A stretch of 22,435 nucleotides of DNA. Origin: Acidobacteriota bacterium (lineage in GTDB: Bacteria; Acidobacteriota; UBA4820; DSQY01). This document shows, piece after piece, positions 15,022-21,966 of the stretch (position 1 is its first letter; each line of letters opens with the position of its first letter). The translations under genes were made by a program, and so were the position numbers. The stretch lies in contig JAKAIJ010000007.1 in assembly GCA_021814355.1 (NCBI GenBank), positions 2,053 to 24,487 on the forward strand, given 5' to 3'. The notes under the pieces are model-generated. The model did no database searches, was not told where the DNA came from, and saw nothing but the letters and a program-made list of their open reading frames with translations.

Positions 15022-15655
15022 CGCCCACCCCGAGCAGCCGGTGCTCGCCTCGGCCCGCCTCCGGCTGCGGCCCTTCGTTCCGGGGGATGCGCCCGGCTTG
15101 GCCCGCCTCTGCGCGGACCGGGCCGTCGCCGAGACCACCCTGCGCATCCCGCACCCCTATACCCTCGACCACGCGGAGGCCTTTCTCGCCTCCCTCCCCG
15201 AGGCGTGGGCCGCGGGACAGGAGGCGGTCTTCGCCCAGACCCTGCGCGACGGCGGAGATCTGGTGGGCGCCATCGGCCTGAAGCTGGAGCCCGAGCACCT
15301 GCGCGCCGAGTTGGGCTACTGGGTGGGCGTGCCTTACTGGGGTAGGGGGTACGCCACGGAGGCGGTGCGGGCCGTCGCGGGCTGGGCCTTTCTGGACCTT
15401 GGGCTGGGGCGGCTCTACGCCCACGTGATGGGAGGAAACGCGGCTTCGGAGCGGGTGCTGCTCAAGGCCGGGTTCTCCCGCGAGGGCCTCCTGCGCCGGC
15501 ACGTGCGCAGGTGGGGCCGGACGGTGGATTGCCCCCTCTTCGGCCTCCTGAAGGACGAATTCGGACGCGCCGCGCCCCACCCCACCTCCGAACAGAGAGA
15601 GGAGGCGAGCCCAGCGGCCCGCCTCCAAAACCCAAAGCTGGATTACGACGACTAG
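15014..15655 (+). CDS. GNAT-family N-acetyltransferase (RimJ/RimL-like)
   Basis: A 213-residue acetyl-CoA-dependent acetyltransferase. The fold markers of the RimJ/RimL subgroup are visible: N-terminal ARLRLRPFVPGDA, the beta-strand ELGYWVG before the acetyl-CoA loop WGRGYATEAV (109-118, R-x-x-G-x-G/A type), and NAASERVLLKAGF (about 142-154), typical of motif B. The family modifies ribosomal protein N-termini, other protein amines or small molecules; the substrate is not predictable. The C-terminal 30 residues after LLKDEF are hydrophilic, Pro-containing and look disordered. The ATG overlaps the preceding stop, so translation is likely coupled with the Tat protein, although no functional link is known to me. 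Confidence 0.92.
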   Translation: MTDAHPEQPVLASARLRLRPFVPGDAPGLARLCADRAVAETTLRIPHPYTLDHAEAFLASLPEAWAAGQEAVFAQTLRDGGDLVGAIGLKLEPEHLRAELGYWVGVPYWGRGYATEAVRAVAGWAFLDLGLGRLYAHVMGGNAASERVLLKAGFSREGLLRRHVRRWGRTVDCPLFGLLKDEFGRAAPHPTSEQREEASPAARLQNPKLDYDD

Positions 15656-15712
15656 CCCGTTCCACCCTCCCCGCGGATACCTTCTCGTGAGTGCCTCCCC
15701 CGGAAAGGGAAA

Positions 15713-15732
15713 GGGCGGACCTGGGTCCGCCC
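15713..15732 (-). terminator. Rho-independent terminator of the porin gene
   Basis: A perfect 9-bp inverted repeat (15713-15721 with 15724-15732) around TG. It lies 29 nt beyond the porin stop codon on the minus strand. Read on that strand, the stem is followed by TTTCCCTTTCC, a T-rich tail. It may also stop the convergent acetyltransferase transcript. Confidence 0.7.
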
Positions 15733-15760
15733 CGGGGAAAGGAGGATATGGAGGAATTCC

Positions 15761-17119
15761 TTAGAACTTCACCTGCAGCGTGAGCTGCCAGCGCTCCTCG
15801 TTGGGGCGGGCGGCGAGCGAATGGCGCAGGCTGTCGTAGTCCAGCAACAGAAAATTCCCCTTGTAGAGGTTCCACGCGACGCCGGAGATCCACCGGGTGG
15901 TCTCGTCCGCCTGGGAAGAGGTCTGGCGGGTGTCGGTGTCGAAGAAGTCGTAGCGGGCGAACCAGGTGAACCGCTTGTCGGCAGGGAAGCTGGCCTTCGT
16001 GAAGAACGAGTGGCCCCGCTGCTCGGTGGCCGTGTAGTCGGCGTACTGGGCCGAGCCGTCCCTCTTGCCGCGGCCCGTGTAGTACTGGCCGTAGACGGTG
16101 AAGAACTTGTGCTCGAAGGAGAGCATGCCGAGGAAGACGCGGTAGTCGGGGTAGATCTCGCGGCCCTTGTTGGCGCCCGAGGCGGCCCAGGTGTCGGCCA
16201 CGTTCCCCTTGCCCTCGGAGCCGAAGAGCGAGACCTGGAAGCCGGGGGCGATGTCGGGCATGGGGCGGACGCTGACGCGGGCCATGACCACCTTGTTCAT
16301 GTTTTTCTCGGCCGCGTCGTAGCCGCCGCCGTTGTAGATGCCGGCCATGAAGGAGCCGTAGCGGCCGGCGTACTTGGAGTTGACCTCCTTCTTGTAGGAG
16401 TCGGGCAGCTCCTTGCCGAGATTGAACCCTCCCGTCACGCCCAGGTCCGCGCTGCCCATGACGCCCACGCGCTCGATGAACATGGAGTCCTGGGCGCGGA
16501 AGCCGTTCATCCCCTCCTCGAAGTCAATCCAGGGAAGGTGGACGGAGCCCACCTCCACGTAGGGATTGCTCACGAACTCGTTCCCCTTCCAGTGGAACTT
16601 CCCATAGAGGTACTTGGTTCGGAGGAACCAATTGCCCGAAGAGTCCTGCTTGATGTCCGGCGTGAAGCGCATGTCGAGCCAGCCGGTGATCTTTTTCTCC
16701 ACGTCCAGGTAGCCCCGCTTGAGCGTGAACTGGCTGTAGTAGGTCTTGGGGTACTGGCCGTTCACCAGGGGCTTCGCGCCGTCGTAGGAGTTGCCGTTCT
16801 GGTAGGAGAGGAACATGATCCCGCCGAACTTGAAGTCCTTGAGCCCGTCGGGGAGATTGGCTTTGGCCTTGACGGTCTCCTCCACCGCGATCTGGCGGGC
16901 CCGCTCCTCGGTGACCGCGGCCTGGGTCGTGGCGGCGGGCGCGGCGGCCGCCCTCTGCCGGTCATACTCCGCCTGAACCGCCTGGGCCTGCTCGAGGGTG
17001 ATCACCTTGTTCTGGACCAGGAGCCTGAGCAAGGGGTCCAGCTCCTGGGCCCGGGCCCGGACCGCGCCCACCAGCGCGAGCGCCAGGGCGGTCGCCAGTA
17101 CCACGAAACGCTTCCTCAT
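15761..17119 (-). CDS. Phosphate-selective porin O/P-like outer-membrane protein
   Basis: A 452-residue outer-membrane channel resembling the OprO/OprP (Porin_O_P) family. Residues 1-24 are a signal peptide ending R-A-R-A-Q. A short helical, possibly trimer-associated segment follows (LLVQNKVITLEQAQAVQAEYDRQ region, 31-55) with an Ala-rich linker. From about residue 95 there are alternating amphipathic strands (FKFGGIMFLSYQNG, LKRGYLDVEKKITGWLDMRFTPD) with aromatic girdle residues, ending in LQVKF with the C-terminal Phe recognised by the BAM machinery. AAGGAGG lies 7 nt before the ATG. The gene is monocistronic with its own terminator. Members of this family are not all phosphate-specific, so anion or phosphate transport is only a family inference. 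A phoU-like gene at the window end is the only phosphate context. Confidence 0.85.
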   Translation of the reverse strand: MRKRFVVLATALALALVGAVRARAQELDPLLRLLVQNKVITLEQAQAVQAEYDRQRAAAAPAATTQAAVTEERARQIAVEETVKAKANLPDGLKDFKFGGIMFLSYQNGNSYDGAKPLVNGQYPKTYYSQFTLKRGYLDVEKKITGWLDMRFTPDIKQDSSGNWFLRTKYLYGKFHWKGNEFVSNPYVEVGSVHLPWIDFEEGMNGFRAQDSMFIERVGVMGSADLGVTGGFNLGKELPDSYKKEVNSKYAGRYGSFMAGIYNGGGYDAAEKNMNKVVMARVSVRPMPDIAPGFQVSLFGSEGKGNVADTWAASGANKGREIYPDYRVFLGMLSFEHKFFTVYGQYYTGRGKRDGSAQYADYTATEQRGHSFFTKASFPADKRFTWFARYDFFDTDTRQTSSQADETTRWISGVAWNLYKGNFLLLDYDSLRHSLAARPNEERWQLTLQVKF

Positions 17120-17415
17120 CGCATGCCTCCTTCGGGGTCTTATCGCTCTGTGGTCCCCGGCGGGGTCTCGGCCCGCCTTCCTTCCTTCCCCAATGTACTA
17201 GGCCCCCGTGGCTTCCGTTTGTCGCGAATATTGCCGGGGCGAAACAATCGGGAGAAGGCCCGCACCACGCGGCACCCGATGCGGAACATTTGGCGGAAGG
17301 CTTCACGCCGAAGGGGACCCCCGGACCGAAAATGCGCCGGGATGTGCCGACCCGCCCAGAGCCTATCCGGTCAACCGAGGGCGTTGTGTCGTCTCCCTCC
17401 GGAAGGGAGGAGGAT
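17120..17415. other. Gene-free interval between the Fe-S cassette and the porin gene
   Basis: This 296-bp gap must hold the porin promoter and the cassette terminator. I find no convincing promoter hexamers. A 6-bp hairpin (CTCCCT 17393-17398 with AGGGAG 17404-17409) sits 7 nt beyond the last cassette stop codon on the minus strand but has no T-run, so it is at best a weak terminator. No RNA gene or repeat was recognised. Confidence 0.4.
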
Positions 17416-18132
17416 CTAACCGATCCAAAGCCCCTCCAGCCGCACCTGTACCCCTTCCTTCGTCCGGTTCATGTAGTTGACAAGGCCGCTGTGGCGCCAC
17501 TGAAGCATGCACATCCGCGGCTGAAAGAAGTAGCGCATCCCAATTCCGAGTTCACGGCGGCTCTCACGAACCAGCCCTTCATACCCTTCAGCGACGTAGT
17601 ATCCCAGGTCCTTGTATCCGAGCTGGCGGGGCCCGAGCGGGCCCGTGACGCACCAGACGATGACGCCCGTACGTTCGTCCACCTCCATGACGACGCCGCA
17701 GTGGGTGATCGGGCAGCCGCAGGACATCCCCAGCGGGCGACCGATCAGAATCTCGCCCTTCCGTAGCTTCATTTCACGCGTGATCATGGGATTGTGAGGC
17801 AGGATGATCTCGCGGGGTCCAGGGTCTTCCGGGAAGTGTTCCAAATAGAAGTCAAACTCACGCCCCAGGCTGTCAAGCCACTGCTGCGTCCCCTTCATCC
17901 TCAGCGTCTCAGAAGGTCGGAGTGCGCAGGCCCCGCATTCGACTGGCACCTGCGCCGCGCCGGCCAGCTTGGGGGTGGACTCTTGGCCCAAGACCGCCTC
18001 TTCGGAGAGATGGATGCAACGCTTGATCAAGTCGGGCTTCTGGGGCAGTCGCTCCAAGAGCTCGGCGCACGTCTTGTAGCCGCAAAGGCCGCAGTCGAGG
18101 CCAGGCAGTTCAATCGGGCCCGTTTCTCTCAT
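17416..18132 (-). CDS. Cysteine-rich [4Fe-4S] protein of unknown family (last gene of cassette)
   Basis: A 238-residue soluble protein. Its N-terminus carries C14-x2-C17-x4-C22-x16-C39 (LDCGLCGYKTC), the single [4Fe-4S] motif also found in RnfB and in the gamma subunit of CO dehydrogenase/acetyl-CoA synthase. A CxxC follows at C66/C69 (ECGAC). The C-terminal half is a compact domain with C138-x-C140-x4-C145 (SCGCPITHC), then C161 and C208, which I cannot place in a family. Eleven cysteines in all suggest more than one metal site. The ATG at 18132 overlaps the end of the cysteine desulfurase gene by 23 bp and has a GA-rich Shine-Dalgarno upstream, indicating coupled translation. It may be a scaffold, carrier or electron donor for the cofactor handled by the cassette, or the client itself. 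Confidence 0.85.
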   Translation of the reverse strand: MRETGPIELPGLDCGLCGYKTCAELLERLPQKPDLIKRCIHLSEEAVLGQESTPKLAGAAQVPVECGACALRPSETLRMKGTQQWLDSLGREFDFYLEHFPEDPGPREIILPHNPMITREMKLRKGEILIGRPLGMSCGCPITHCGVVMEVDERTGVIVWCVTGPLGPRQLGYKDLGYYVAEGYEGLVRESRRELGIGMRYFFQPRMCMLQWRHSGLVNYMNRTKEGVQVRLEGLWIG

Positions 18133-19324
18133 CGCCTTCTCCCTCTTTTAGTCCCGCGCTGAATGCCGGGTGCGTGGCCACGGGCCTCATCTTGGCGGCA
18201 GCCCGGGGCAGGATCTCCAAGAAACGGCCGACGTCCTCTTCCGTATTGAATCGTCCGAGGGTTACGCGCAAAGATCCGCGAGCCCTTATGGGATCGAGGC
18301 CCATGGCCTGGAGGACGTAGGAGGGCTTGTCCGCATGGCTTGCGCTGCACGCACTGCCCGAGGAGACGGCCACGCCCGCCTCATCCAGCGCGAGCAGGAG
18401 CGTAATGGACTCACCCTCCTGTCCTGCGAAGCCCAGGCACAGATGCCCCGGGAGGCGCCTGTACGGATGCCCGATGATGTAGACATTCGGGATAGCGGAT
18501 GTCACGCCATTGAGAATCTGTTCGCGCAAGCCCACGAGCCGCGCGGCCTCGGAGGACATCTCCTCTCCTGCCAATCTGCACGCTTCGCCCAAGCCGACGA
18601 TTCCGGCAACATTCTCGGTCGCGGACCTCAGCCCCCGCTCCTGCCCGCCGCCGTGGACGATCGGAAGGATCTCGACGCCTTTCCGGACGTAGAGTGCGCC
18701 CACGCCTTTTGGGCCGTGGAGCTTGTGGGCGGAAACGGAGATCAAATCCACGGGGATCTTTCCCACTTCCATCGGGATTTTGCCGAAGGCCTGGACGGCG
18801 TCCGTATGGAACAGGGCTCCGTGCTCTTTCGCAAGCTGGGCCAGTTCAGCCACTGGCTGTAGGACGCCCGTGACGTTGTTGGCCGCCATGACGGAGACGA
18901 GCCTCGTGGTCGGCCGGATGGCGGCGACCAAGCTTCGAGGTTCGACGAGGCCGTCCGCGTTGGCGGGAAGATGGGTCACTTCGGTTCCGAATCTCTCCAT
19001 GTGCCGACACGTTTCCAGGACCGCGGGGTGCTCTATGGCGCTTGTGATGACGTGTCCCCCATTCGCGGCACCGAGCGCGCCGAGGAGGGCCAAGTTGTCC
19101 GCCTCCGAGCCGTTACCCGTGAAGAGAATCTCCGAGGGCTCCGCGCCGAGTAGCCGCGCCACTTCGCCCCTGGCGTTTTCGACGGCATGCCTCGCCTCTC
19201 GGCCCTCGCGATGAAGACTCGATGGATTGCCGAATGTCGCGGCCAGGAAGGGCTCCATGGCCCGCCGAACCCTCGGGTCCAACGGGGTCGTGGCGGCGTG
19301 GTCGAGGTAGATTCTTTTCGCCAT
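18110..19324 (-). CDS. nifS: Cysteine desulfurase, NifS/IscS type
   Basis: A 404-residue PLP enzyme that removes sulfur from cysteine as an enzyme-bound persulfide. Visible family features are the N-terminal YLDHAATTPLDPRV, H99 (SAIEHPAV), HTDAVQAFGK (173-182), the PLP lysine K201 in SVSAHKLHGPKG, and the persulfide Cys326 within SSGSACS. The rather long active-site loop and the SSGSAC context place it in the NifS/IscS (class I) group, not SufS. The symbol marks the family, not proven nitrogen-fixation linkage; no nif gene is visible. It starts 3 bp after the GTPase stop, with GGGGAGAG before the ATG, and overlaps the Fe-S protein gene. It is therefore embedded in the cassette and probably supplies sulfur to it. 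Confidence 0.95.
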   Translation of the reverse strand: MAKRIYLDHAATTPLDPRVRRAMEPFLAATFGNPSSLHREGREARHAVENARGEVARLLGAEPSEILFTGNGSEADNLALLGALGAANGGHVITSAIEHPAVLETCRHMERFGTEVTHLPANADGLVEPRSLVAAIRPTTRLVSVMAANNVTGVLQPVAELAQLAKEHGALFHTDAVQAFGKIPMEVGKIPVDLISVSAHKLHGPKGVGALYVRKGVEILPIVHGGGQERGLRSATENVAGIVGLGEACRLAGEEMSSEAARLVGLREQILNGVTSAIPNVYIIGHPYRRLPGHLCLGFAGQEGESITLLLALDEAGVAVSSGSACSASHADKPSYVLQAMGLDPIRARGSLRVTLGRFNTEEDVGRFLEILPRAAAKMRPVATHPAFSAGLKEGEGDERNGPD

Positions 19325-19327
19325 GCG

Positions 19328-20029
19328 TCACTCTCCCCGGTAGAAACTCTGGTTGTCCAGAGCCCGGACGACGCCGAAATGCGATTGCCACCCGATCTCC
19401 TTCTTGCCCACGCAGATCGTGCAGGTACCGATTGGTGGATTGCCCCGGAGAAAAAGCGGGGAGCCGGTCTTCGGCGCGTTTTCGATGCGCCGAACCAGGG
19501 GCTCGATCCCGATCCCATGAAGAGCGTTGGACTCCACGACCGCTATGCTCTCGGCCGCTTCCTGGATTCGCGCCCGGAAGACCTCGCGTTCGGCCTGGGA
19601 AACGAGATCGATCTTGGTGACCACCGCCACGTCGGCAAGGGATAGCATCGGACCGATCTTCCTCGGCAGGTTCATGCCGCTCGTGGCTTCGAGAACCACC
19701 ACGCCCAACACTCCTTCCACGTAGGGAGAACATCGCAGGCAGAGACCGGCCGTCTCCACGAGGAGGATGTCGGCGTCCGCCCTCTCGGCCCACCCTAGGG
19801 CGTCCCCCATAACCATGACGGTGCAGTGGTCAGGACACAACTCGCCCGAGTACACCTTCTTCGTGGAGATTCCGAACTCCGTCCTGAACGTTTCGTCTTC
19901 ATCGGCGAACTGGACATCAATCTTTAAGAAAGCCAGTTTCCACCCTCGCGTCTTCAACCTCTTGGCCGCCTGCTTGAGCACCGTGGTCTTGCCGCAGGTG
20001 GGCGGGCCGGCGCAGATGACGAGCTTCAT
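19328..20029 (-). CDS. G3E-type (HypB/UreG-like) GTPase with three cysteine pairs
   Basis: A 233-residue P-loop GTPase of the SIMIBI/G3E class, whose members HypB, UreG and CobW-type proteins load metals into enzymes. Walker A is GPPTCGKTT (8-16), the guanine motif is TKID (138-141) and a switch-like acidic segment is LLVETAG (89-95). C65-x3-C69 (CPDHC) and C97-x2-C100 (CLRC) lie at positions comparable to the metal-binding CHL and CPA segments of HypB. A third pair, C203-x2-C206 (CTIC), sits near the C-terminus, which I do not know from HypB or UreG. The stop codon of the ABC ATPase gene is part of this gene's Shine-Dalgarno (TAGGAGG), so translation is tightly linked. Probable role: metallochaperone or cluster-transfer GTPase. 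It is too different from HypB and UreG to name. Confidence 0.88.
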   Translation of the reverse strand: MKLVICAGPPTCGKTTVLKQAAKRLKTRGWKLAFLKIDVQFADEDETFRTEFGISTKKVYSGELCPDHCTVMVMGDALGWAERADADILLVETAGLCLRCSPYVEGVLGVVVLEATSGMNLPRKIGPMLSLADVAVVTKIDLVSQAEREVFRARIQEAAESIAVVESNALHGIGIEPLVRRIENAPKTGSPLFLRGNPPIGTCTICVGKKEIGWQSHFGVVRALDNQSFYRGE

Positions 20030-20038
20030 CCGTTCCTC

Positions 20039-20839
20039 CTATGTGAGGTAACCCAATTCGCGCAACTTCCGGAGCACGAGCATCCGATCCAACTCCTCCC
20101 CGACTCGGATACGCTGCCGGAAATCGAGGAGCAGATCGTCCAGCTTCCGGATCTCCTCGGCAACCCCCTGCTCCTCTTGGCTTGTGACGATGAGCTTCTG
20201 CATCGCTCCGTCCCGCATGACGATCCGGAAGTCCGAGAGAAGCGCGATACGTGGATCGTGGGTGACGAAGATAAAGATCTTCCGGTAGCCTTTGAGGAGC
20301 TCCAGGGCCTTCGTCCGGTGAATCCCCGCGTTTTCGATTTCGTCGAGGAGGATGATAGGCGAATTGCCGATGATGACCGCGTCCGCGATGAGAAGAGCCC
20401 TCGTCTGGCCGCCCGAAAGCTCGGTCATCGCGCTCTCGACGATGATGGGCTCTCCAGTAAGCCGGTTGGCGAATTCCACCGTTTCCTCGACAGTCTCCAG
20501 CGGATTCGCGATCCCCCGGATGCGGGCATGGGTCTCCAGGAATTCCGCCACGGGGAGGTCCGACAAGAAATTCGTGTGCTGCGAAATCAGGGCGACGGGA
20601 TTCTTCGAAGGGTCCGAGATGCCGTTTGCGGGAAAGGATTGACCGTCCGTGAGGATCTGACGATCCGTCTGGGTATCGCGGTTCGCATGCAGCTCAATGT
20701 CGTTGATGAGCGTGGTTTTCCCGCAACCCGTAGGTCCCACGATGCTGAGAATGTCTCCCATCTTCAAGTCAACACGAGGGACCGGCTCTGGCGCACCGGT
20801 TTTGCCCTTGCCGCCGAGAATCGTGACCGTTTCTATCAT
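20039..20839 (-). CDS. Stand-alone soluble ABC ATPase (first gene of cassette)
   Basis: A 266-residue ABC ATPase with no membrane partner in the operon. Walker A is GPTGCGKTT (35-43), the Q-loop glutamine is Q87 (ALISQHTNF), the signature is LSGGQ (141-145), Walker B is IILLDE (D166-E167) and the switch His is H194 (FVTHDP). The D-loop, NAGI after the catalytic Glu, departs from the usual SALD. Only 34 residues precede Walker A, and a charged helical C-terminal tail of about 50 residues (215-266) is added. Soluble ABC ATPases of cofactor systems include SufC and the methyl-coenzyme M reductase activator AtwA. By context this protein fits such a role better than transport, but no SufB/SufD scaffold is present. 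AAAAGGAGG lies 5 nt before the ATG. Confidence 0.88.
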   Translation of the reverse strand: MIETVTILGGKGKTGAPEPVPRVDLKMGDILSIVGPTGCGKTTLINDIELHANRDTQTDRQILTDGQSFPANGISDPSKNPVALISQHTNFLSDLPVAEFLETHARIRGIANPLETVEETVEFANRLTGEPIIVESAMTELSGGQTRALLIADAVIIGNSPIILLDEIENAGIHRTKALELLKGYRKIFIFVTHDPRIALLSDFRIVMRDGAMQKLIVTSQEEQGVAEEIRKLDDLLLDFRQRIRVGEELDRMLVLRKLRELGYLT

Positions 20840-20907
20840 CTGGCCTCCTTTTCGTTCGCCGAGAAGCGCCGGGCTTCCGTTGACCGCCCGCTCGGCTCGG
20901 TGGATCT

Positions 20908-20940
20908 GTTGAACTTCAACAAGGACGATATTTCATCCTT
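20908..20940. promoter_or_regulatory. Two abutting palindromes in the cassette leader
   Basis: GTTGAACTTCAAC (20908-20920) is a perfect dyad with a one-base centre. AAGGACGATATTTCATCCTT (20921-20940) is a 20-bp dyad with four mismatched positions, which folds as a 7-bp RNA stem if one G-U pair is allowed. They touch each other and lie about +11 to +43 of the predicted transcript. They could be extra operator sites or leader RNA hairpins. Confidence 0.4.
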
Positions 20941-20963
20941 ATCCCATCAAATTACTATGATAA
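20939..20963. promoter_or_regulatory. Candidate Rrf2-family operator overlapping the cassette -10
   Basis: A 25-bp imperfect dyad with arms TTATC (20939-20943) and GATAA (20959-20963); 16 of 25 positions agree with the reverse complement. Known Rrf2-family sites, such as IscR type 1, are dyads of about this length. It covers the -10 and the predicted start site, where binding would repress. The adjacent regulator gene makes autonomous control plausible but unproven. Confidence 0.4.
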
Positions 20964-20985
20964 CAGAATCGCAGAGGCGCTGCAA
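20957..20985 (-). promoter_or_regulatory. Promoter of the four-gene cassette
   Basis: On the minus strand TTGCAG (20985-20980) and TATCAT (20962-20957) are separated by 17 bp. The -10 matches five of six bases and the -35 three of six. Transcription would begin near 20950, giving a leader of about 111 nt. Its placement in the only AT-rich stretch of the gap supports it. Confidence 0.5.
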
Positions 20986-21014
20986 GTCCCTTGGAAGGAG
21001 CGGGCGGTGCGCGA

Positions 21015-21416
21015 TCAGAGGTAGTCGGCGAGGGTCCTGGACTCGAGCTTGCGCGAGACGAAGTCGCGGATCTCCTTGAGGAGCCCCAGGAGCTTCGCCT
21101 CCCGTTCGATGGGGGTGGGCCTGTAGAAATACTTGCTCGCGCTCCCGGTGGGAGCCAGGGCGCCGTCGAGGAGGCGGATGACCTCCGCCAGCGCGATCTC
21201 CCGGGCCGGCTTGGCGAGGCGATAGCCCCCGTGCTGGCCCTTCCGGCTCGCGAGATACCCCGCGCGCTGGAGCACCAGGGCGAGCTGCTCCAGGTACTTC
21301 AAGGGAATCGCCTGCGCCTGGGCCACCCGGGAGAGGGGGACGAACTCCTCCCCCGCGTGGCGCGCGAGGTACAGCAAGGCAAGCAGGGCGTATTCGCTGC
21401 GGGTGGTGACCCTCAT
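21015..21416 (-). CDS. Rrf2-family transcriptional regulator without cysteine ligands
   Basis: A 133-residue winged-helix regulator. The N-terminus RVTTRSEYALLALLYLARH, the recognition-helix region PLKYLEQLALVLQRAGYLAS and the wing GQHGGYRLAKP are typical of Rrf2 proteins, as is the dimerisation helix after residue 72. IscR, NsrR and RsrR bind Fe-S clusters through cysteines between about residues 90 and 106. Here that stretch is PTGSASKYFYRPTP, and the protein has no Cys at all, so it must sense something else (compare CymR, which responds through CysK) or be constitutive. GGAGG lies 9 nt before the ATG. It is co-directional with, and 175 bp upstream of, the Fe-S cassette and is the obvious candidate regulator. 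Its own upstream region is occupied by the inverted-repeat element. Confidence 0.9.
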   Translation of the reverse strand: MRVTTRSEYALLALLYLARHAGEEFVPLSRVAQAQAIPLKYLEQLALVLQRAGYLASRKGQHGGYRLAKPAREIALAEVIRLLDGALAPTGSASKYFYRPTPIEREAKLLGLLKEIRDFVSRKLESRTLADYL

Positions 21417-21440
21417 CGCGAGTTTGCCTCCGGGCGAGTC

Positions 21441-21883
21441 CAGCAGGCTGTTGAAAATCCCTTATGGGTCGCGTTGCCCAGTGCCGCGGGCGCAGATGCA
21501 AGGCGGCGCGACGCCGGCGATGTCTTTAGCACATCGTCTAGGAGCGCCAACGCAGCAGATACACCCGCGCCCGGAGGGGTCCGAACATACGGATGCGGCC
21601 CGAGAAGCGAACACATGGAGCTTCGAGGCCGAGCAGCCGTGCGAAGGACGCCTGGGGCGGCGCCGTTCTTCGAAGGACCACCTCCGAACCAGGGCGGACC
21701 GCCGCGGCCCGGGCGCCCCGCTGCGTTGCGGCTCGTCGCCGATGCCCCCTGCATCTGTCTCCTCCCCGCGCCTTGCGTGGCCTCCCAGGGCGCTGGCGTC
21801 GCGCCAGAGATCCTCCGAGGGCCAGACCCCTTCCCCCAAGCCTCTCGTGCGTGGCCCACAAGGGGTTTCTCAACCGCCTGCTA
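21441..21883. mobile_element. MITE-like element with terminal inverted repeats, no transposase
   Basis: The ends match as inverted repeats over about 35 bp. The left starts GCAGGCTGTTGA (from 21443) and the right, read in reverse complement, starts GCAGGCGGTTGAG (from 21882). Both continue with a CCCTTATGGG/CCCCTTGTGGG segment. Further inside, matching segments recur in opposite orientation: GGCGCGACGCC (21494-21504 and about 21792-21802), and a 27-bp block ending CAACGCAGC (about 21531-21557 and about 21718-21745). The element is therefore a long diverged dyad. Open frames in it are low-complexity Arg/Pro/Gly translations and show no transposase. No clear target duplication was found. Confidence 0.7.
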
Positions 21884-21966
21884 GAGCGTACCGCGTCTCG
21901 GACGATGATTCCAGGGCCTCATTCCCAAACGGGGCAAGCGCGATCGTGCAGTCGGGGGGGAAATGG

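Noticed and set aside
15821..17419. A 532-codon plus-strand frame opposite the porin gene
   Set aside because: The translation is a Val/Gly/Leu/Glu/Ala shadow, and the minus strand holds a signal peptide and barrel strands.
20039..20839. SufC of a SUF operon
   Set aside because: The ABC ATPase is stand-alone and next to a NifS, but there is no SufB, SufD, SufS or SufU, and the D-loop and C-terminal tail differ from SufC as I know it.
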